This document shows, one piece after another, positions 21,538 through 32,376 of a stretch of DNA of 64,000 nt. The translations under genes were made by a program, and so were the position numbers. The DNA is taken from the NCBI GenBank assembly GCA_014529385.2, contig CM043942.1, positions 61,853,184 to 61,917,183 of the forward strand, given 5' to 3'. Position 1 is the first letter of the stretch, and each line of letters begins with the position of its first letter. Under the pieces are notes generated by a model that saw nothing but the letters and a program-made list of their open reading frames with translations, did not search any database and was not told the DNA's origin. The stretch is from Adiantum capillus-veneris (Eukaryota; Streptophyta; Polypodiopsida; Polypodiales; Pteridaceae).

Positions 21538-21784
21538 CCTGGGGAGGTCACCTAATAAAAATGTAACCTATCACGTGAGTTCAACAGAAGGGTATTTAAA
21601 GTCCTTGAAACTTATAGAAATATATATACAAAAGGGCATTAGTTTTTCAAACTTGAAAAAAACTTATAGGTTTTAAGAGAAAAGGGTACATTATATTCCT
21701 AACAAAATTCACATATAAGGGGTTTTACAAGCATGTCTTGAACGCAGGTGATATGGTAGTTTTACACATAGTGAACCCCCCGAG
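21538..21784. mobile_element. MITE copy 1 (247 bp) in element C leader
   Basis: Flanked by a perfect 8 bp duplication GGGTACCC (21530-21537 and 21785-21792). It begins CCTGGGGAGGTCAC and ends GTGAACCCCCCGAG, imperfect inverted termini of about 14 bp. An almost identical 247 bp copy lies at 55934-56180 with a different duplication, proving two independent insertions. It has no coding capacity. The 8 bp target duplication suggests the hAT (or P-like) superfamily. Confidence 0.92.
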
Positions 21785-21792
21785 GGGTACCC

Positions 21793-22505
21793 TAAAAGTT
21801 TGTAAATGGGAATCCTAGCAAATTTCACTCTAAAATTCCTAGCTATAGGAGACTCATTTTGGAGTTGTGTGTCAAAAGTTAGAGCAGTTTTGGTAAACTA
21901 CACTTGAAACAACACTCAAAACAGTTTCAGGATCAGGACACAAAGAGATTTTGTGCTTGTATCTTGGCTTCCAGAGGGTATTTTTCACTCAAACTTGAGA
22001 TTTGGGATGTACTCAAGTAGATCTACAAACTAAAAGTTTGTAAATGGGAATCCTAGCAAATTTCACTCTAAAATTCCTAGCTATAGGAGACTCATTTTGG
22101 AGTTGTGTGTCAAAAGTTAGAGGAGTTTTGGTAAACTACACTTGAAACAACACTCAAAACAGTTTCAGGATCACGACACAAAGAGATTTTGTGCTTGTAT
22201 CTTGGCTTCCAGAGGGTATTTTTCACTCAAACTTGAGATTTGGGATGTACTCAAGTAGATCTACAAACTAAAAGTTTGTAAATGGGAATCCTAGCAAATT
22301 TCACTCTAAAATTCCTAGCTATAGGAGACTCATTTTGGAGTTGTGTGTCAAAAGTTAGAGGAGTTTTGGTAAACTACACTTGAAACAACACTCAAAACAG
22401 TTTCAGGATCACGACACAAAGAGATTTTGTGCTTGTATCTTGGCTTCCAGAGGGTATTTTTCACTCAAACTTGAGATTTGGGATGTACTCAAGTAGATCT
22501 ACAAA
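21793..22505. repeat. Three tandem 238 bp repeats in element C leader
   Basis: Unit starts near 21792, 22030 and 22268 (period 238 both times). Each begins TAAAAGTTTGTAAATGGG and ends AGTAGATCTACAAAC. Copies 2 and 3 share small differences from copy 1 (for example GAGGAG for GAGCAG, CACGACAC for CAGGACAC), so they are the more recent duplicates. No gene is inside. Confidence 0.93.
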
Positions 22506-22535
22506 CTTATGAAGTCAAATACCCTCACTATGTAG

Positions 22536-24351
22536 AGGTACACCGATCGGGATCGTTGACCCCATGTCACAGATTTGGAAGATTTTTGCACAGTGTCTTT
22601 GTATTTTTGAATTTGGAGATGTTTTGACCAATGAAAACCCAAATCCCAGGTGGTTTTGTGGTTATTGGCCTGATTGTGTAATTGGGACTTTTGACCACTT
22701 TTTTTGCTTTTTTGACCTTGCCCCTTTTGGAAAATATGTTGCACTAGATGTCAGCTACCTACTCACCAAGTCTCAACTCAAAATGTCACTGGGGTACATC
22801 GATCACGATCGTAGTTCCGGCTTCTTTTCAAGTGAAACTTGCGGATATGGTAGACAATGATGTGTACAGTCTACTCCTCAAATATTTTTGAATTTGGACA
22901 AGAGAAAGTCAAGTTTTTACCAGATCTTGGTTTGCTACAGTGGTTTTTTGACTGCCTGCTGTTTTTGGCTATTTTGGTGACTTTTTTTGAATTTTGACAT
23001 CTCCTAGTATCTTATATAACCTAGGTGTATGTGTGGGTCAGATCTGGGAGTGAGGTACACCGATCACGATCGTAGTTTGGAGTCCAAATTGGATGAAACT
23101 TCACCAGCTTGTTCACTAGGCTATTTTAAGACTACGTGCCAGACACTTTTGTATTTGGACTCAAAAAAGTCAAGAATTAACAGTTTCTTGGTCTGAAGTG
23201 CCTGATTTTCCAATTTTATCAGGTTTGATTGATTTTGATGTTTGATTTGGGATTTGAGAGATACCTAGGCTTGTCCTATGCACAGCTATCCCTCTGCATG
23301 GTTTCTTCCCAGTTTTGATGTGTTTTGGTCTACTGAAAGTTAAATTTAATGCAAGTTTAGCAGTTTTTGACTTGGATCTGTATTCAGTGGTTTTGACCAG
23401 TTTTTTGTGGTTTTTGACCCTAGGTCCTTTAGACTTTTATGTTTGTATACCCTCGAAGAGTCTACTCATCAAATCTGGTACAAATCTGAGGTCTAGCTAC
23501 TAGTACACCGATCGCGATCGTAGTTTTGAGCCCAAATTCAACCAAATTTGGCATGCTTGTAGACACTGATGTTTTAAGACTATCCCCCAAGTCGTTTTGC
23601 ATTTGGATCACCAAAAGTCAAGATTTTACAGTTTCTGGGTCTGTAATGCTAGTTTTGCCCAAGTGGCCTGATTTCCTTGGATTTTGATGTTTTTGGGTGT
23701 AGTTGCTTTAGGGTGTTTTTGGGTGTAGTTGCTTTAGCCAAACTTGTTTAGAATCTTATCAGGAAGGCACATGTCAAATCTTGTACAATTCTGACACTGA
23801 GGTACACTGATCGCGATCGTAGTACCAGAGCCAAATGTGATAAAATTTTACAGGCTCTCTTTGACAAGTATTTCCCAGTGTTTGGTGCTACCACTTTGTG
23901 ATTTGAAACAATTTCAGCTCTGTTTGGTCATATTTTCTAATTTCAGAGTCTTATGGCCCTTTTGCCATAGTTATGGTTTTCTTGGGTTTTTGACTCTATC
24001 TTTTGTCCCAAATCTGACTAGAATGTGATTTACTTATCCTACTCCTAAGTACATAAATGAAAGAACATAAGAAAATGAATCAAACAAAACAAACAGGATA
24101 AAAAATGGATGATGGATCAGTACTCAATCAATACAAAGAAATTTGAAGAGAAAAAAATGCTTAAAGCAACCTCACTCACAACTCCCTATATCTCTCAAGA
24201 GTAGATCTAGCCAGTCCACCGACCCTAGACTCCACTAAGCACTAAACCCCTGTCTAGATGCTTCACTGGAATGTAAATGGAATGGAAATTATATTTTGGA
24301 ACAATAAGAAAACTTTGAATACGCACTCGGTCACTCATCACCTAAGATTCA
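22536..24351. repeat. Degenerate long repeats with a GATC palindrome in element C leader
   Basis: The word GTACACCGATCGCGATCGTA or a close variant occurs near 22538, 22795, 23055, 23503 and 23802 (and again at 24701 in the LTR). Each is followed by a loosely similar region (CCAAATT...AAACTT, then TTTTG-ATTTGGA, AAAAGTCAAG, TTTACAGTTT). The units are about 256-450 bp long and diverged. The core CGATCGCGATCG is a perfect 12 bp palindrome. The last 300 bp before the primer site is A-rich with no gene. Confidence 0.8.
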
Positions 24352-24371
24352 TTCCCCAGCAACGGTGCCAA
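24352..24371 (-). promoter_or_regulatory. Element C primer binding site
   Basis: The minus strand reads TTGGCACCGTTGCTGGGGAA immediately after the LTR end (CCGCAAACA). It is the same tRNA-Asp-like class as in element A and sets the inner end of the 5' LTR at 24372. Confidence 0.85.
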
Positions 24372-25301
24372 TGTTTGCGGGTCGCCGCGACGGACGTCCA
24401 TAGCATAGTCTTCAGGCATCAACATAAATATCAATACCATGGAAACGACTCGGATGAGGCATAGAAACTCACTAGGGTGTCAATCCTAATGAAGTGAACT
24501 CAAAGAGATGCAACTACTAACTCTACAAGCAAATCAAACGCACTAAAGCCAAGTAATCTGCCTATGTCCTTCTACACAGCTCTACAGTCATCACGCCTCT
24601 TTACCATGCAAATCATATCGGATTCGCACAAAACTTGAAGGGAAGCTACAGGGGACTATCAGGAGCATATCCTATCACTGTCACACAACATTCTGGATGG
24701 GTACACGGATCGCGATCGTTCGTCTCAAAGTACGCAAAAATAGTAAACGGATGATCCTAAAGGGTCGTTTTTGGGTCCCTAAAGCCTCTCCTAGGGTCAA
24801 AACAACATAAAATACGCATATAAACACTCAAAACAACGATTTAAGTCCACAACGGTTGCGTTTGATACCTACACCGAATCTTAAATGCTTACACTTGAAT
24901 GAAAGAGCAGAGTAAGAAGAGCACAATGCAATAAACAAAACTGAATCTGGATTACCGTAGCCACAATAGCGATGATTACAAGGTGGAGCCAAGAGGTCGC
25001 TCGTACAACAATAGTCACTTATCTTCAAAAATAATCCCCCTTTCCCACTAACCTTAGTGTATTATATACCTAGGGCTTTCTAAAGTGGCCGGTGGCCAAC
25101 TTCTCATGGACCTTTACATACATCATTGGAAAAATTACATCTTTGACTTAGAATTGACATAGACGATTGTCATTAGGATTTTACAGGATTTGATGTATTA
25201 AACATCGAAAAAATAATGTTGCCACATCAAAACTTTGGCCGGCTGACCCAACGGGCGCCTTGGCTAGGTGGGCACTTGTATGTTGTTATCACGTCCAAAC
25301 A
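24372..25301 (-). repeat. Element C 5' LTR
   Basis: 930 bp with TG...CA ends (minus strand TGTTTGGACGTGATAAC ... CCGCAAACA), bounded inside by the primer site. The outer 416 bp match the 3' LTR. A TATA-like box (minus GGTATATAATACAC, about 25056-25070) lies in the shared part. A further copy of the GATC palindrome lies at 24701-24720. Confidence 0.85.
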
Positions 25302-26212
25302 CTTGCTAAAGGTGGCATGAAGTAGTTATGGGAGTGGAATAGGCCAAATAGCTCCAACAATGAGATAGTTGGAGCCTATATAATACAAAAGTGAAATGGA
25401 ATAGACGAGAGGGAAGAAAAGAGGACTTCGAGGAGTAACCAAAGAGAAGAAAAGAGCTAGACACTTTTTACTTTTTGTGTCAAGGCTATCCTCATGACTA
25501 AATTCCACATGGTCTTTAATAAAGAACCCGTCATGGTCTCTACAAGAGAGGACTAGGCGCAAGCGATGCGAGATAGGCTCGGTAATCCAATTTTAGCCAG
25601 GCGTGTCCGAGTTTACGATTTGTTTGGTAGTTTACTTCTTCCTTTGTCCAAATTTACGTATCATGCATTTGTTTTCCATCATGGTCACCATACATGCATG
25701 GGAGGGTTGGATAGGCTACAAGCCTTGCAGGGCGCTCGTTGGGTATAAATCTCGTGAGGGGCATTTTTTGGAACCCTCCAATGTCCTCAAGATTTGTGCA
25801 CGCATCCCCAATTGCAGATCCCATTGCTCCCCCTTACTTAATAGCCCACGGCCTTTAGTGTCAAGGCAAGCCTAGAGAATTTCTCTTGTTTTTTTGCTTA
25901 TGTGGATCATTGAAGGGCAGGCCTCGTGATTTCATCACTTGTCACTAATGAAAAAGGGACGGTTATTTTAAAAATGTGCACAATTTCTTGATTGGTTAGT
26001 GGAAATAGAAGACACTCATTTCAAAGATTGAGGGAATCACTTATCATGATGGCTTTCACATTTAAAAAAGGTGAGGAAGCACGAAGGCTTCCTAAGTAAA
26101 GGGAAGGATTAGATTTATGGAGAGTAAGTTTTAATGAGTGCTTAAAATCACATGGATTTTTTGTTTTTCTCAATATAAAATTCTATTATTCATTATACAT
26201 ACATAATTACAA
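25302..26212. other. Intergenic stretch, nothing recognised
   Basis: Flank of element C. It contains a TATA-like CCTATATAATAC (25372-25383) and short open stretches (for example 25603-25875) without recognisable domains. AT-rich from 26150 on. Confidence 0.35.
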
Positions 26213-27290
26213 ATGGTTTACCAAAATACCCCTCTAATTTGTGAAAATTTCCAAAATACCCTTCAAATTTTCAAAAAATTCCAATATATTCTCAATATTT
26301 TTTCTTGCAAAATTTCCAAAATACCCCTAGTTGTGAGATTAAATATCTCCAAAGATTTTAAAAAATGTATCTTTTCATAAGAAGACTAACTGTCTATTGA
26401 TACAAATGCTTAAACTAGACTTTGTTTTGGTTATGTAAGGTAAAGAAGCTAGTTTAGAGACGCAAAAATTTGACCTCCATGTTAGATCACACATATCCAC
26501 CCCCAATTTAGAGACAATAAATTTGTAATGTTTTTAGAATCTTGCTTATGGGTCATGTTGTGATTTGTTGAAAAGTGTACCATTACTATTACCATATACA
26601 TGTGGTAGTGATGTGTATGAACACACTTAGGACCGCCGGGGCATTTTTTTCCCTCTTTAGGAGGTTTCTCGCCCCATGCATTGTATATACGCCCATCACT
26701 CTAGGGCTATCCATATTTCCATTGCACACTAAGTAATACACTCTTTGTTGTGTGCCTTGAGATTCCTTTGTCTTCTCCAAGTTGTGTGTGTTTTCCTGCA
26801 ACCCTAATTCCAACAATTATTGGGCCTTGAGTGTCTCTCATGCTTCAAAAAGCCTCAAAAGCTGATTTTTTTTTTCATATGGAGCATTCAACCAAAATCT
26901 AAAAATTATTGATTTTGGTATCATTTGATTTGCCTCTTCATGAGGAGTCTCGTGCAATGCATAAATATTAAAAATGAGGAGATTTTCAAAATCCGCCCAA
27001 AAAATATCACGTTTCCACAAAACGCCTCTAGACTGGCTCCTTTATCGTAGGCTTTGGAGATGAATTTCTTCATTAATTTTAAAAAGTCGTATTTTTTTGT
27101 GAGGTAATTTGTGACAAATTACATGCTAAGCATTCAAAAACGGATCTGAATTGTAAAAAAAGAATCAAGATAAAAAAATCTTGAACAATGCAACCAAAAT
27201 AGATACAAGAGTATTTTGGGAATTTTTTAAACTTGAGACATATTTAGGGAATTTTCCAAAATTAGAGGGGTATTTTGATAAGTTTTTAAA
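26213..27290. mobile_element. Candidate inverted-repeat element containing a solo LTR
   Basis: Near 26220-26255 the plus strand reads CAAAATACCCCTCTAATTT followed by GAAAATTTCC. Near 27240-27282 the reverse complement gives CAAAATACCCCTCTAATTTT then GGAAAATTCC. These arms of roughly 40 bp, with a few mismatches, bracket about 1.0 kb of AT-rich DNA without a frame. A MITE-like or foldback origin is possible. Target duplications were not found. A solo copia LTR (26587-26815) sits inside. Confidence 0.45.
26587..26815 (+). repeat. Solo copia LTR
   Basis: About 229 bp, similar on the plus strand to the LTR of copia element G (58591-58802, minus) in ATATACATGTGGTAGTGATG, CTTAGGACCGCCGGGGCATT and CACTAAGTAATACACTCT. 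It begins TATTACC (TG worn to TA) and ends TTCCAACA. Flanking 5 bp are ATTAC and ATTAT, a target duplication with one change. No internal region follows, so it is a solo LTR left by recombination. Confidence 0.75.
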
Positions 27291-27494
27291 AATAATAAAG
27301 TGAAAGGTGCACATTACACATTATCATCTGAAACCAAAATACAAAAAATACAAACAATAAAATAAAATGACACTTTGAAAAACTAAAACAAAAGAATATT
27401 TTATTATCTTCATTAAAAAAGTTAGATTCATTAAACATAGAAAATAATAAACCAATTCAATGAGATGAATTTTTGTGAACTCCTTAAATGAAAA

Positions 27495-27496
<2 letters not shown>

Positions 27497-27559
<63 letters not shown>
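27497..27559. repeat. (CT)n microsatellite
   Basis: About 31 CT units followed by a short CG-interrupted end and a TG-rich stretch to 27592. Confidence 0.97.
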
Positions 27560-27562
<3 letters not shown>

Positions 27563-28014
27563 CTAAGTGTCTGTGTGTGAGTGTGTGTGTGCAACGGGCA
27601 CACTACATGGAAATTGGAACTTAGGTAGTTGCACTACTTCTACCTCGTAGGCATATCGTTTCTTGGTGCAGGTTTGTTTGTCACGTCCAATCGTATTGCC
27701 TACTCTATTGCTGTGTATAACAATATAATAGGAAATGCGATGCCATCATCCTTGGCTACTCTTAATAACATCAATTTCCTGGACCTTTGGATTGGAGATG
27801 AATGGCATGACCTACCCTATTGTAGCTAAATCTCTCCATCAACAACCTATCTGTACCATTCCTTTTCAATTCAACTACTGTTAACTCCCTATGACAAGCA
27901 ACAATCTCTCCAAAATCTTACTAGCAAAAGTTGTCACCCAATTTTGTAGCTAATTGGGGAGCTTGCATCTCACCTTCAATGCCTTGATAGGCAGAAATGG
28001 TGATACGTCCACTC

Positions 28015-29489
28015 CCATAGGACGGACAAGGAAGTGTCCACCCATAAGTGAACCCACACAAGCATGGTATCAAGGGGTTGGGCGTTCCTACTTGGGGGTG
28101 GCTCCCCTCCTTTCTCTATGCCAGGCCTCCTCTCTCTCTTGCCTTTTTCTCACAAACCCTCACACAAGCAACCCACTGTCTGCACACCATACTATGGTGT
28201 TGACAACCCTAGAGGAAACAATGTTTCTCGTGATGCAACCCATGAAAGTGTCAAAGAGGAGACTTTGCATGAAGACGATGTGCAACAAAATGTCTTTCAT
28301 GCCACTGCAAAGAGGACAAGATGATGGGGACCTCGTGTTGCAAAATGGAGAAGAAGGGCATGAGTAACCTGGCAAAGGCACACTCGAGCCAAGCCATGGA
28401 GAAGAAGGACAAGAAGATCATGTCACAAAATGACTCCTAATTGATTGAGAACCTGCAAAAATTTTAGTTTTACAAACCCCCAATGAACCTCAAAGTTCTT
28501 ATACATTGGCGAAAGGCCTCCTTTGGCCAAGTCACAAAAATAAAGTACATGATGAAATAAATGATACAACAATTAATGCTATTTCTCTTTGCTTTCAGGA
28601 TTTCCGTCAAGCATTTTATCAAGTACCATATGTCGGGGAGCAATTTGTCTTTCCTGCTACGTGCACTTCAAGAGATGATCATTTGAATTGCGGTGTTGAC
28701 TTTTTATGAAGATATTTTATGTGAATTACAGGACTGCAATTCTCAACCTCGTGTCAAGATGAAGTCCAAAATTTGTCTCCTTCGCCTCATGAAGAACTCT
28801 TTGGACCCTGGTGATGGAGTAGATGATACGAATCATGCATTGAATAATGCTCCTCTCTCAAGCTTCCCATTTCACTTGAGGGGGAGAAATATGGAACAAG
28901 TTTGTGAGAAGCTTGATGTGCTCACAATGAAGCAGATGATGACTTCACATCTAACCAAATATGTGTTGGATCTGGGTTAATTGCATCTCATGATTGTAAT
29001 GAAATAAGCATGTAGATAGGGTTAATATATGTGAAGCACCAAGAGGCAAACCCAATAGGGGAATGTGGTGCATCTTTTCATGTGTCTTTCATCACTACCG
29101 TTGTGCGGCCACATTCCTTGAGAGGGAGTGTAGGACGGACAAGCATTTTATAAGTGTAATGTAAATGCTGTAAAGTGTGAGCTTTGTCCTAAAGTGAGTC
29201 AAGGAGAGAAAAGTGGAATTATCCCACATGCTGTGGAGCAAGGCTGTAGAGCTACTTAAAACTCATTTCATGAATGAATAAACACAACTCTATTTTGCAC
29301 TACATGCTTGTCTATGGTGAGCTTGTGCTAAGCTAATTCAATACTCAAGATTGTGTTTATGAGTCCAAGCTAATTCTATCTTGGAACCTAATTCACTTGA
29401 GTGATAATCTTGCTTACACACACACACTCACACACTTACATTATGTTTCTCTTTAATCCACCCTAGCTAGCACGATCCCATTCCTAACA
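28015..29489 (+). mobile_element. Small LTR element inside the receptor kinase pseudogene
   Basis: Right-hand LTR 29129-29489: starts TGTAGGACGGACAAGC after a purine tract (TTGAGAGGGAG) and ends CATTCCTAACA. On the left, ATAGGACGGACAAGG at 28017 is the remnant of the other LTR, followed by a tRNA-iMet-like primer site CATGGTATCAAGG (28063-28075). The internal 1.05 kb has no recognisable gag or pol. It separates two parts of the pseudogene, so it inserted into the gene. It is a non-autonomous copia-type element with a mostly deleted 5' LTR. Confidence 0.7.
28506..28980 (+). other. Unrecognised coding-like stretch in the small LTR element
   Basis: Two overlapping open stretches (28506-28709, 28693-28980) with no retroviral motif. 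AG-ending pyrimidine tracts (TTTGCTTTCAG at 28592-28602, TTACAG near 28730) precede coding-like segments and look like splice acceptors. This could be a captured host gene fragment, but no donor family is recognised. Confidence 0.25.
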
Positions 29490-30925
29490 CATGCAACAAT
29501 TGAAAATGGTAGAAATGGGCAACAATAGCTTATGAGGACCTACACCTATCAATAGAAAATGCCACCAAATTTATATAGATCTCAACAACACATCCTTGGT
29601 GGGCTTATCCCTCTAGGGATTGGGTGCCATGTGAATGGGCCCAAAGATCGCCTCCATGGTCAAATTCATGCATTCATGCATATATGGGGTAGTGGTTGTA
29701 GAGGATGCGGGACTTTATTAGAGTTTGCACGTGTAAATCCAGAAGCTCTCACCCCAAATCCATTGATGAGTTCATGAAAATCCTCTAGACTCCACACAAG
29801 AGACATCTTAAAGAATGATCTAGACCTCAGTATCATATAGGTATTGGACCTCTCCCACAAAATACTAAAGGGCACTATACCCAAAGATAGCAGTTATCTC
29901 ACTGTTCTAATGATGTTGCACTTGGGCACAATTAATTGGTGGTGGGTGTCATCCTTGCTAGTTATACATTTCAAATCATATTGAACCTCTCCTATAACAA
30001 GCTTGAAGGAGGCCTTTGGCCACCTGCTAATTTCTCCTTTGTGGTTCAAATTGATGTATCTAACAACTACTTCACTTGCCCAATCCCTTCAACCAGGTAG
30101 TTCTTCAGGAGGTTTGGTGATGAACCCCTGCCACTTTGTGCCACTGTGTCAGAATAAAACATGACAACTGAGAGATGCATCAATGGTGGTCCAAATAGAG
30201 TATGCATCAATCAAAATCACTTTACTCTGTTGCCATTGGCTAGCATCATTTTTATGGGAATTCTCAAATCTCTTGCACTCATGTGTGCTAATAGTGTGGG
30301 GAATCATGCAAGATATTGATGAGTGCTCAAAAATATTCATTTAGCGTCATGCCATGGAAACAAAAACCGGAACATAGGAGGGAAGAGGGAGCCCCTCAAC
30401 GTCAATGTGGCTATCTTTGAGAGGCCTCTTAGAAAGATTGATTTTGCAAAACTTAAAAATGCAAAAAAATGGTTTAGTTAGGAGAGCATTAGTGGCATAG
30501 GGAGATTTGGCCAGGTGTACTAAGTTGAGTTAAAAGATGGGTCTATGGTTTCCATCAAGAAGCTACTACAATTTAGCTCTCAAGGAGACATAGAGTTCAC
30601 AACACAGATGAAGACTCTTGAAAAGTTTTAGAATAGAAACTTGGTGCCGTTGTTAGGCTAGTTGTCAGTGTATGAGTACATGGAAGGTGGAATCTTAGAT
30701 GATAGACTGCATGGAAATGAGAGGATGAAATAGAGGCTGACATGACAACACTAGAAGAAAATTGTGTGCGAGTAGCTTGAGGGTTGTGCTTTCTACATCA
30801 AGAGTGGCTGCCCATATAATCCACAGGGACATAACATATAGTGTAGCAATGCATTTGATAAACATATTGAGGATAGAGTGTTTGAATTTGGCACGTGAAG
30901 GCTAATAAGTGCATTGGAAACTTCC

Positions 30926-31135
30926 TTGAGTGAGCACACTAGCAGGGGCACCTGGCTAGATGCCTACTAGACACTCACTTGAGTGTAAGCACATCGGCAA
31001 GTGCACTTGGCTATGTGCCCAGTGGACACTCACTTGAGTGCAACCACATTAGCAAGGGCACCTGGCTACATGCCCACTAGACATTTGAGTATGAACACAT
31101 CAGTAGGGGCACTTAGCTACGTGCCTCTAGACTAC
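30926..31135 (+). repeat. Fourfold tandem repeat of the kinase activation loop
   Basis: Units start at 30926, 30979, 31034 and 31085 (51-55 bp), each TTGAGTG...CACATC-GCA-GGGCAC-TGGCTA-GTGCC. Translated they give worn versions of a T-HLS-x4-LA-G-P-GY-P segment ([16 protein letters not shown] in copy 3). The gene family has this segment once, just before the YYQ-F-R motif that follows the last unit here. Confidence 0.85.
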
Positions 31136-31430
31136 TACCAAATATTTAGGTGCCCTTTGAAGGGGGACATCTACCCATTTGTGATGACCTTGCTAGAGCT
31201 CCTCATTAGGAAGTGATCAATGGACAAGGAGTTATTTGAAGACACAACTCTGCTAGGCTATGTAAGGAAACTTGTGAATGAGAGGCCTATGTCTAAGGCA
31301 CTAAATCCACGACTTGTGCAAGAAAATTTTGGGGAAAGTCAATGTGAATTGCTACATTTCAGATCGCATGAGATTGTGTTCAAGACATTCCTTCCAAGCG
31401 ACCCATGATGCAATCGGTAGCCTCTATGGT

Positions 31431-32376
31431 CACGGGAGTTACTGTTACATTGTGAAGATCATGGAGGAGGCAACCATGCAGGAATAAAAATCTACATCTA
31501 GCTTGTTGGTGCTTAATTTTCAAAATAAGGTAGTGGTGATGAGAATTACTACTACTAAAAACTTTGAAAAAGTGGAGCAGTGATAATTTGGTTCAACAAG
31601 TTATTAGATACGTTTATATGATGTATAATTTTCCATTTTGTTTTCAAACCATTAGCTAGTCAAAATGGTCTACCCATGTAGGCACTTGAAAAATAGAAAT
31701 CAAAACTCATCACCATAAGTTTTGCCAAAGACTTTGCTTTTTAATGAATCCAAGGAACACATTGAATGATACATGCTCGTAACATGACACTTGATCTCGC
31801 ACTCTATAAACTTCAATAAAGGACACTTGATGTGGAACTCTATAAACTCAAATAGAGGAGGACATTAAGCAGAGATTATTTTCTCACCAGCCTTGATTTA
31901 TCCAAACATCAATAGAACTTCAAAAATGAAGTCTAGGGGACATCTATAATATATATAATGGAGCTTAAAATTTTCAAGGAATGAGAGGGCATCCATGTGT
32001 CACACATTGATTGACTTAAAAGAAACCCTTATCAAACTTCTAATCTTAAATACAAAAGTGAAGGGTGAGAAGATTTAAAATGCAAAAGTGAATGAAAAGC
32101 CTTTTGGCAATGCAAAGTAAAAAGACTTTTTTTTTTTTTGCAATACTCACAATTTGTAAGTGAGGAGCTCTAAGAAATTCTTGGGACAATTGCATTTTTC
32201 CAAATTCCTATTTGGTTGAGGGCTACTACTATGAGCTAGTTGATGGTATTGAGGATGTTTATTACATACCTCTTGACCAACCAAAAGTGTTGTTTGGCAT
32301 TGCACTTGGTTTGATCCATCAAGATACCTTTGGAATCTTTGCATGGTGAGCCACATTATCTCTAGAGGTTTATGAA
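31431..32376. other. Intergenic stretch, nothing recognised
   Basis: AT-rich sequence downstream of the kinase pseudogene. A minus-strand 77-codon stretch (32380-32147) has no recognised domain. A T run (32128-32140) is present. Confidence 0.35.

Larger units (their letters stand above)
14102..25301 (-). mobile_element. Element C: non-autonomous gag-PR-tail relative of element A
   Basis: Minus-strand LTR element of about 11.2 kb: 5' LTR 24372-25301, primer site 24352-24371, 3 kb leader, an upstream frame, gag, protease, a 633-codon tail protein, polypurine tract 14518-14530, and a 3' LTR (14102-14517, cut short). The gag knuckles, protease and tail domain are homologous to element A in the same order, but no RT, RNase H or integrase motif is visible anywhere between the LTRs. 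It therefore looks like a pol-deleted derivative needing enzymes from an element such as A. No target duplication is seen, consistent with the left end being truncated. Confidence 0.85.
27611..31430 (+). pseudogene. BRI1/BRL-like leucine-rich-repeat receptor kinase pseudogene
   Basis: Scattered in many frames but in correct order: LRR-like PSSLATLNNINFLDL (27735-27790); after an inserted element, the pre-membrane island signature CRGCGTLLEFARVNPEALT (29697-29752); LRR end NYFTCPIPS (30063-30090); juxtamembrane IFERPLRKIDFAKLKNA; glycine loop [18 protein letters not shown] with the catalytic-lysine motif; [57 protein letters not shown]; and KRPMMQSVASMV near 31395-31430. This combination marks the brassinosteroid-receptor (BRI1/BRL) family, plasma-membrane hormone receptors. 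Dozens of stops and shifts, a repeated activation loop and an insertion make it non-functional. I see no introns. Catalytic HRD is not readable. Confidence 0.85.

Noticed and set aside
22501-24720. CRISPR-like array from the regularly repeated GATC word
   Set aside because: Spacing is irregular (256-900 bp), units are long diverged repeats inside a plant LTR element, and no cas genes exist.
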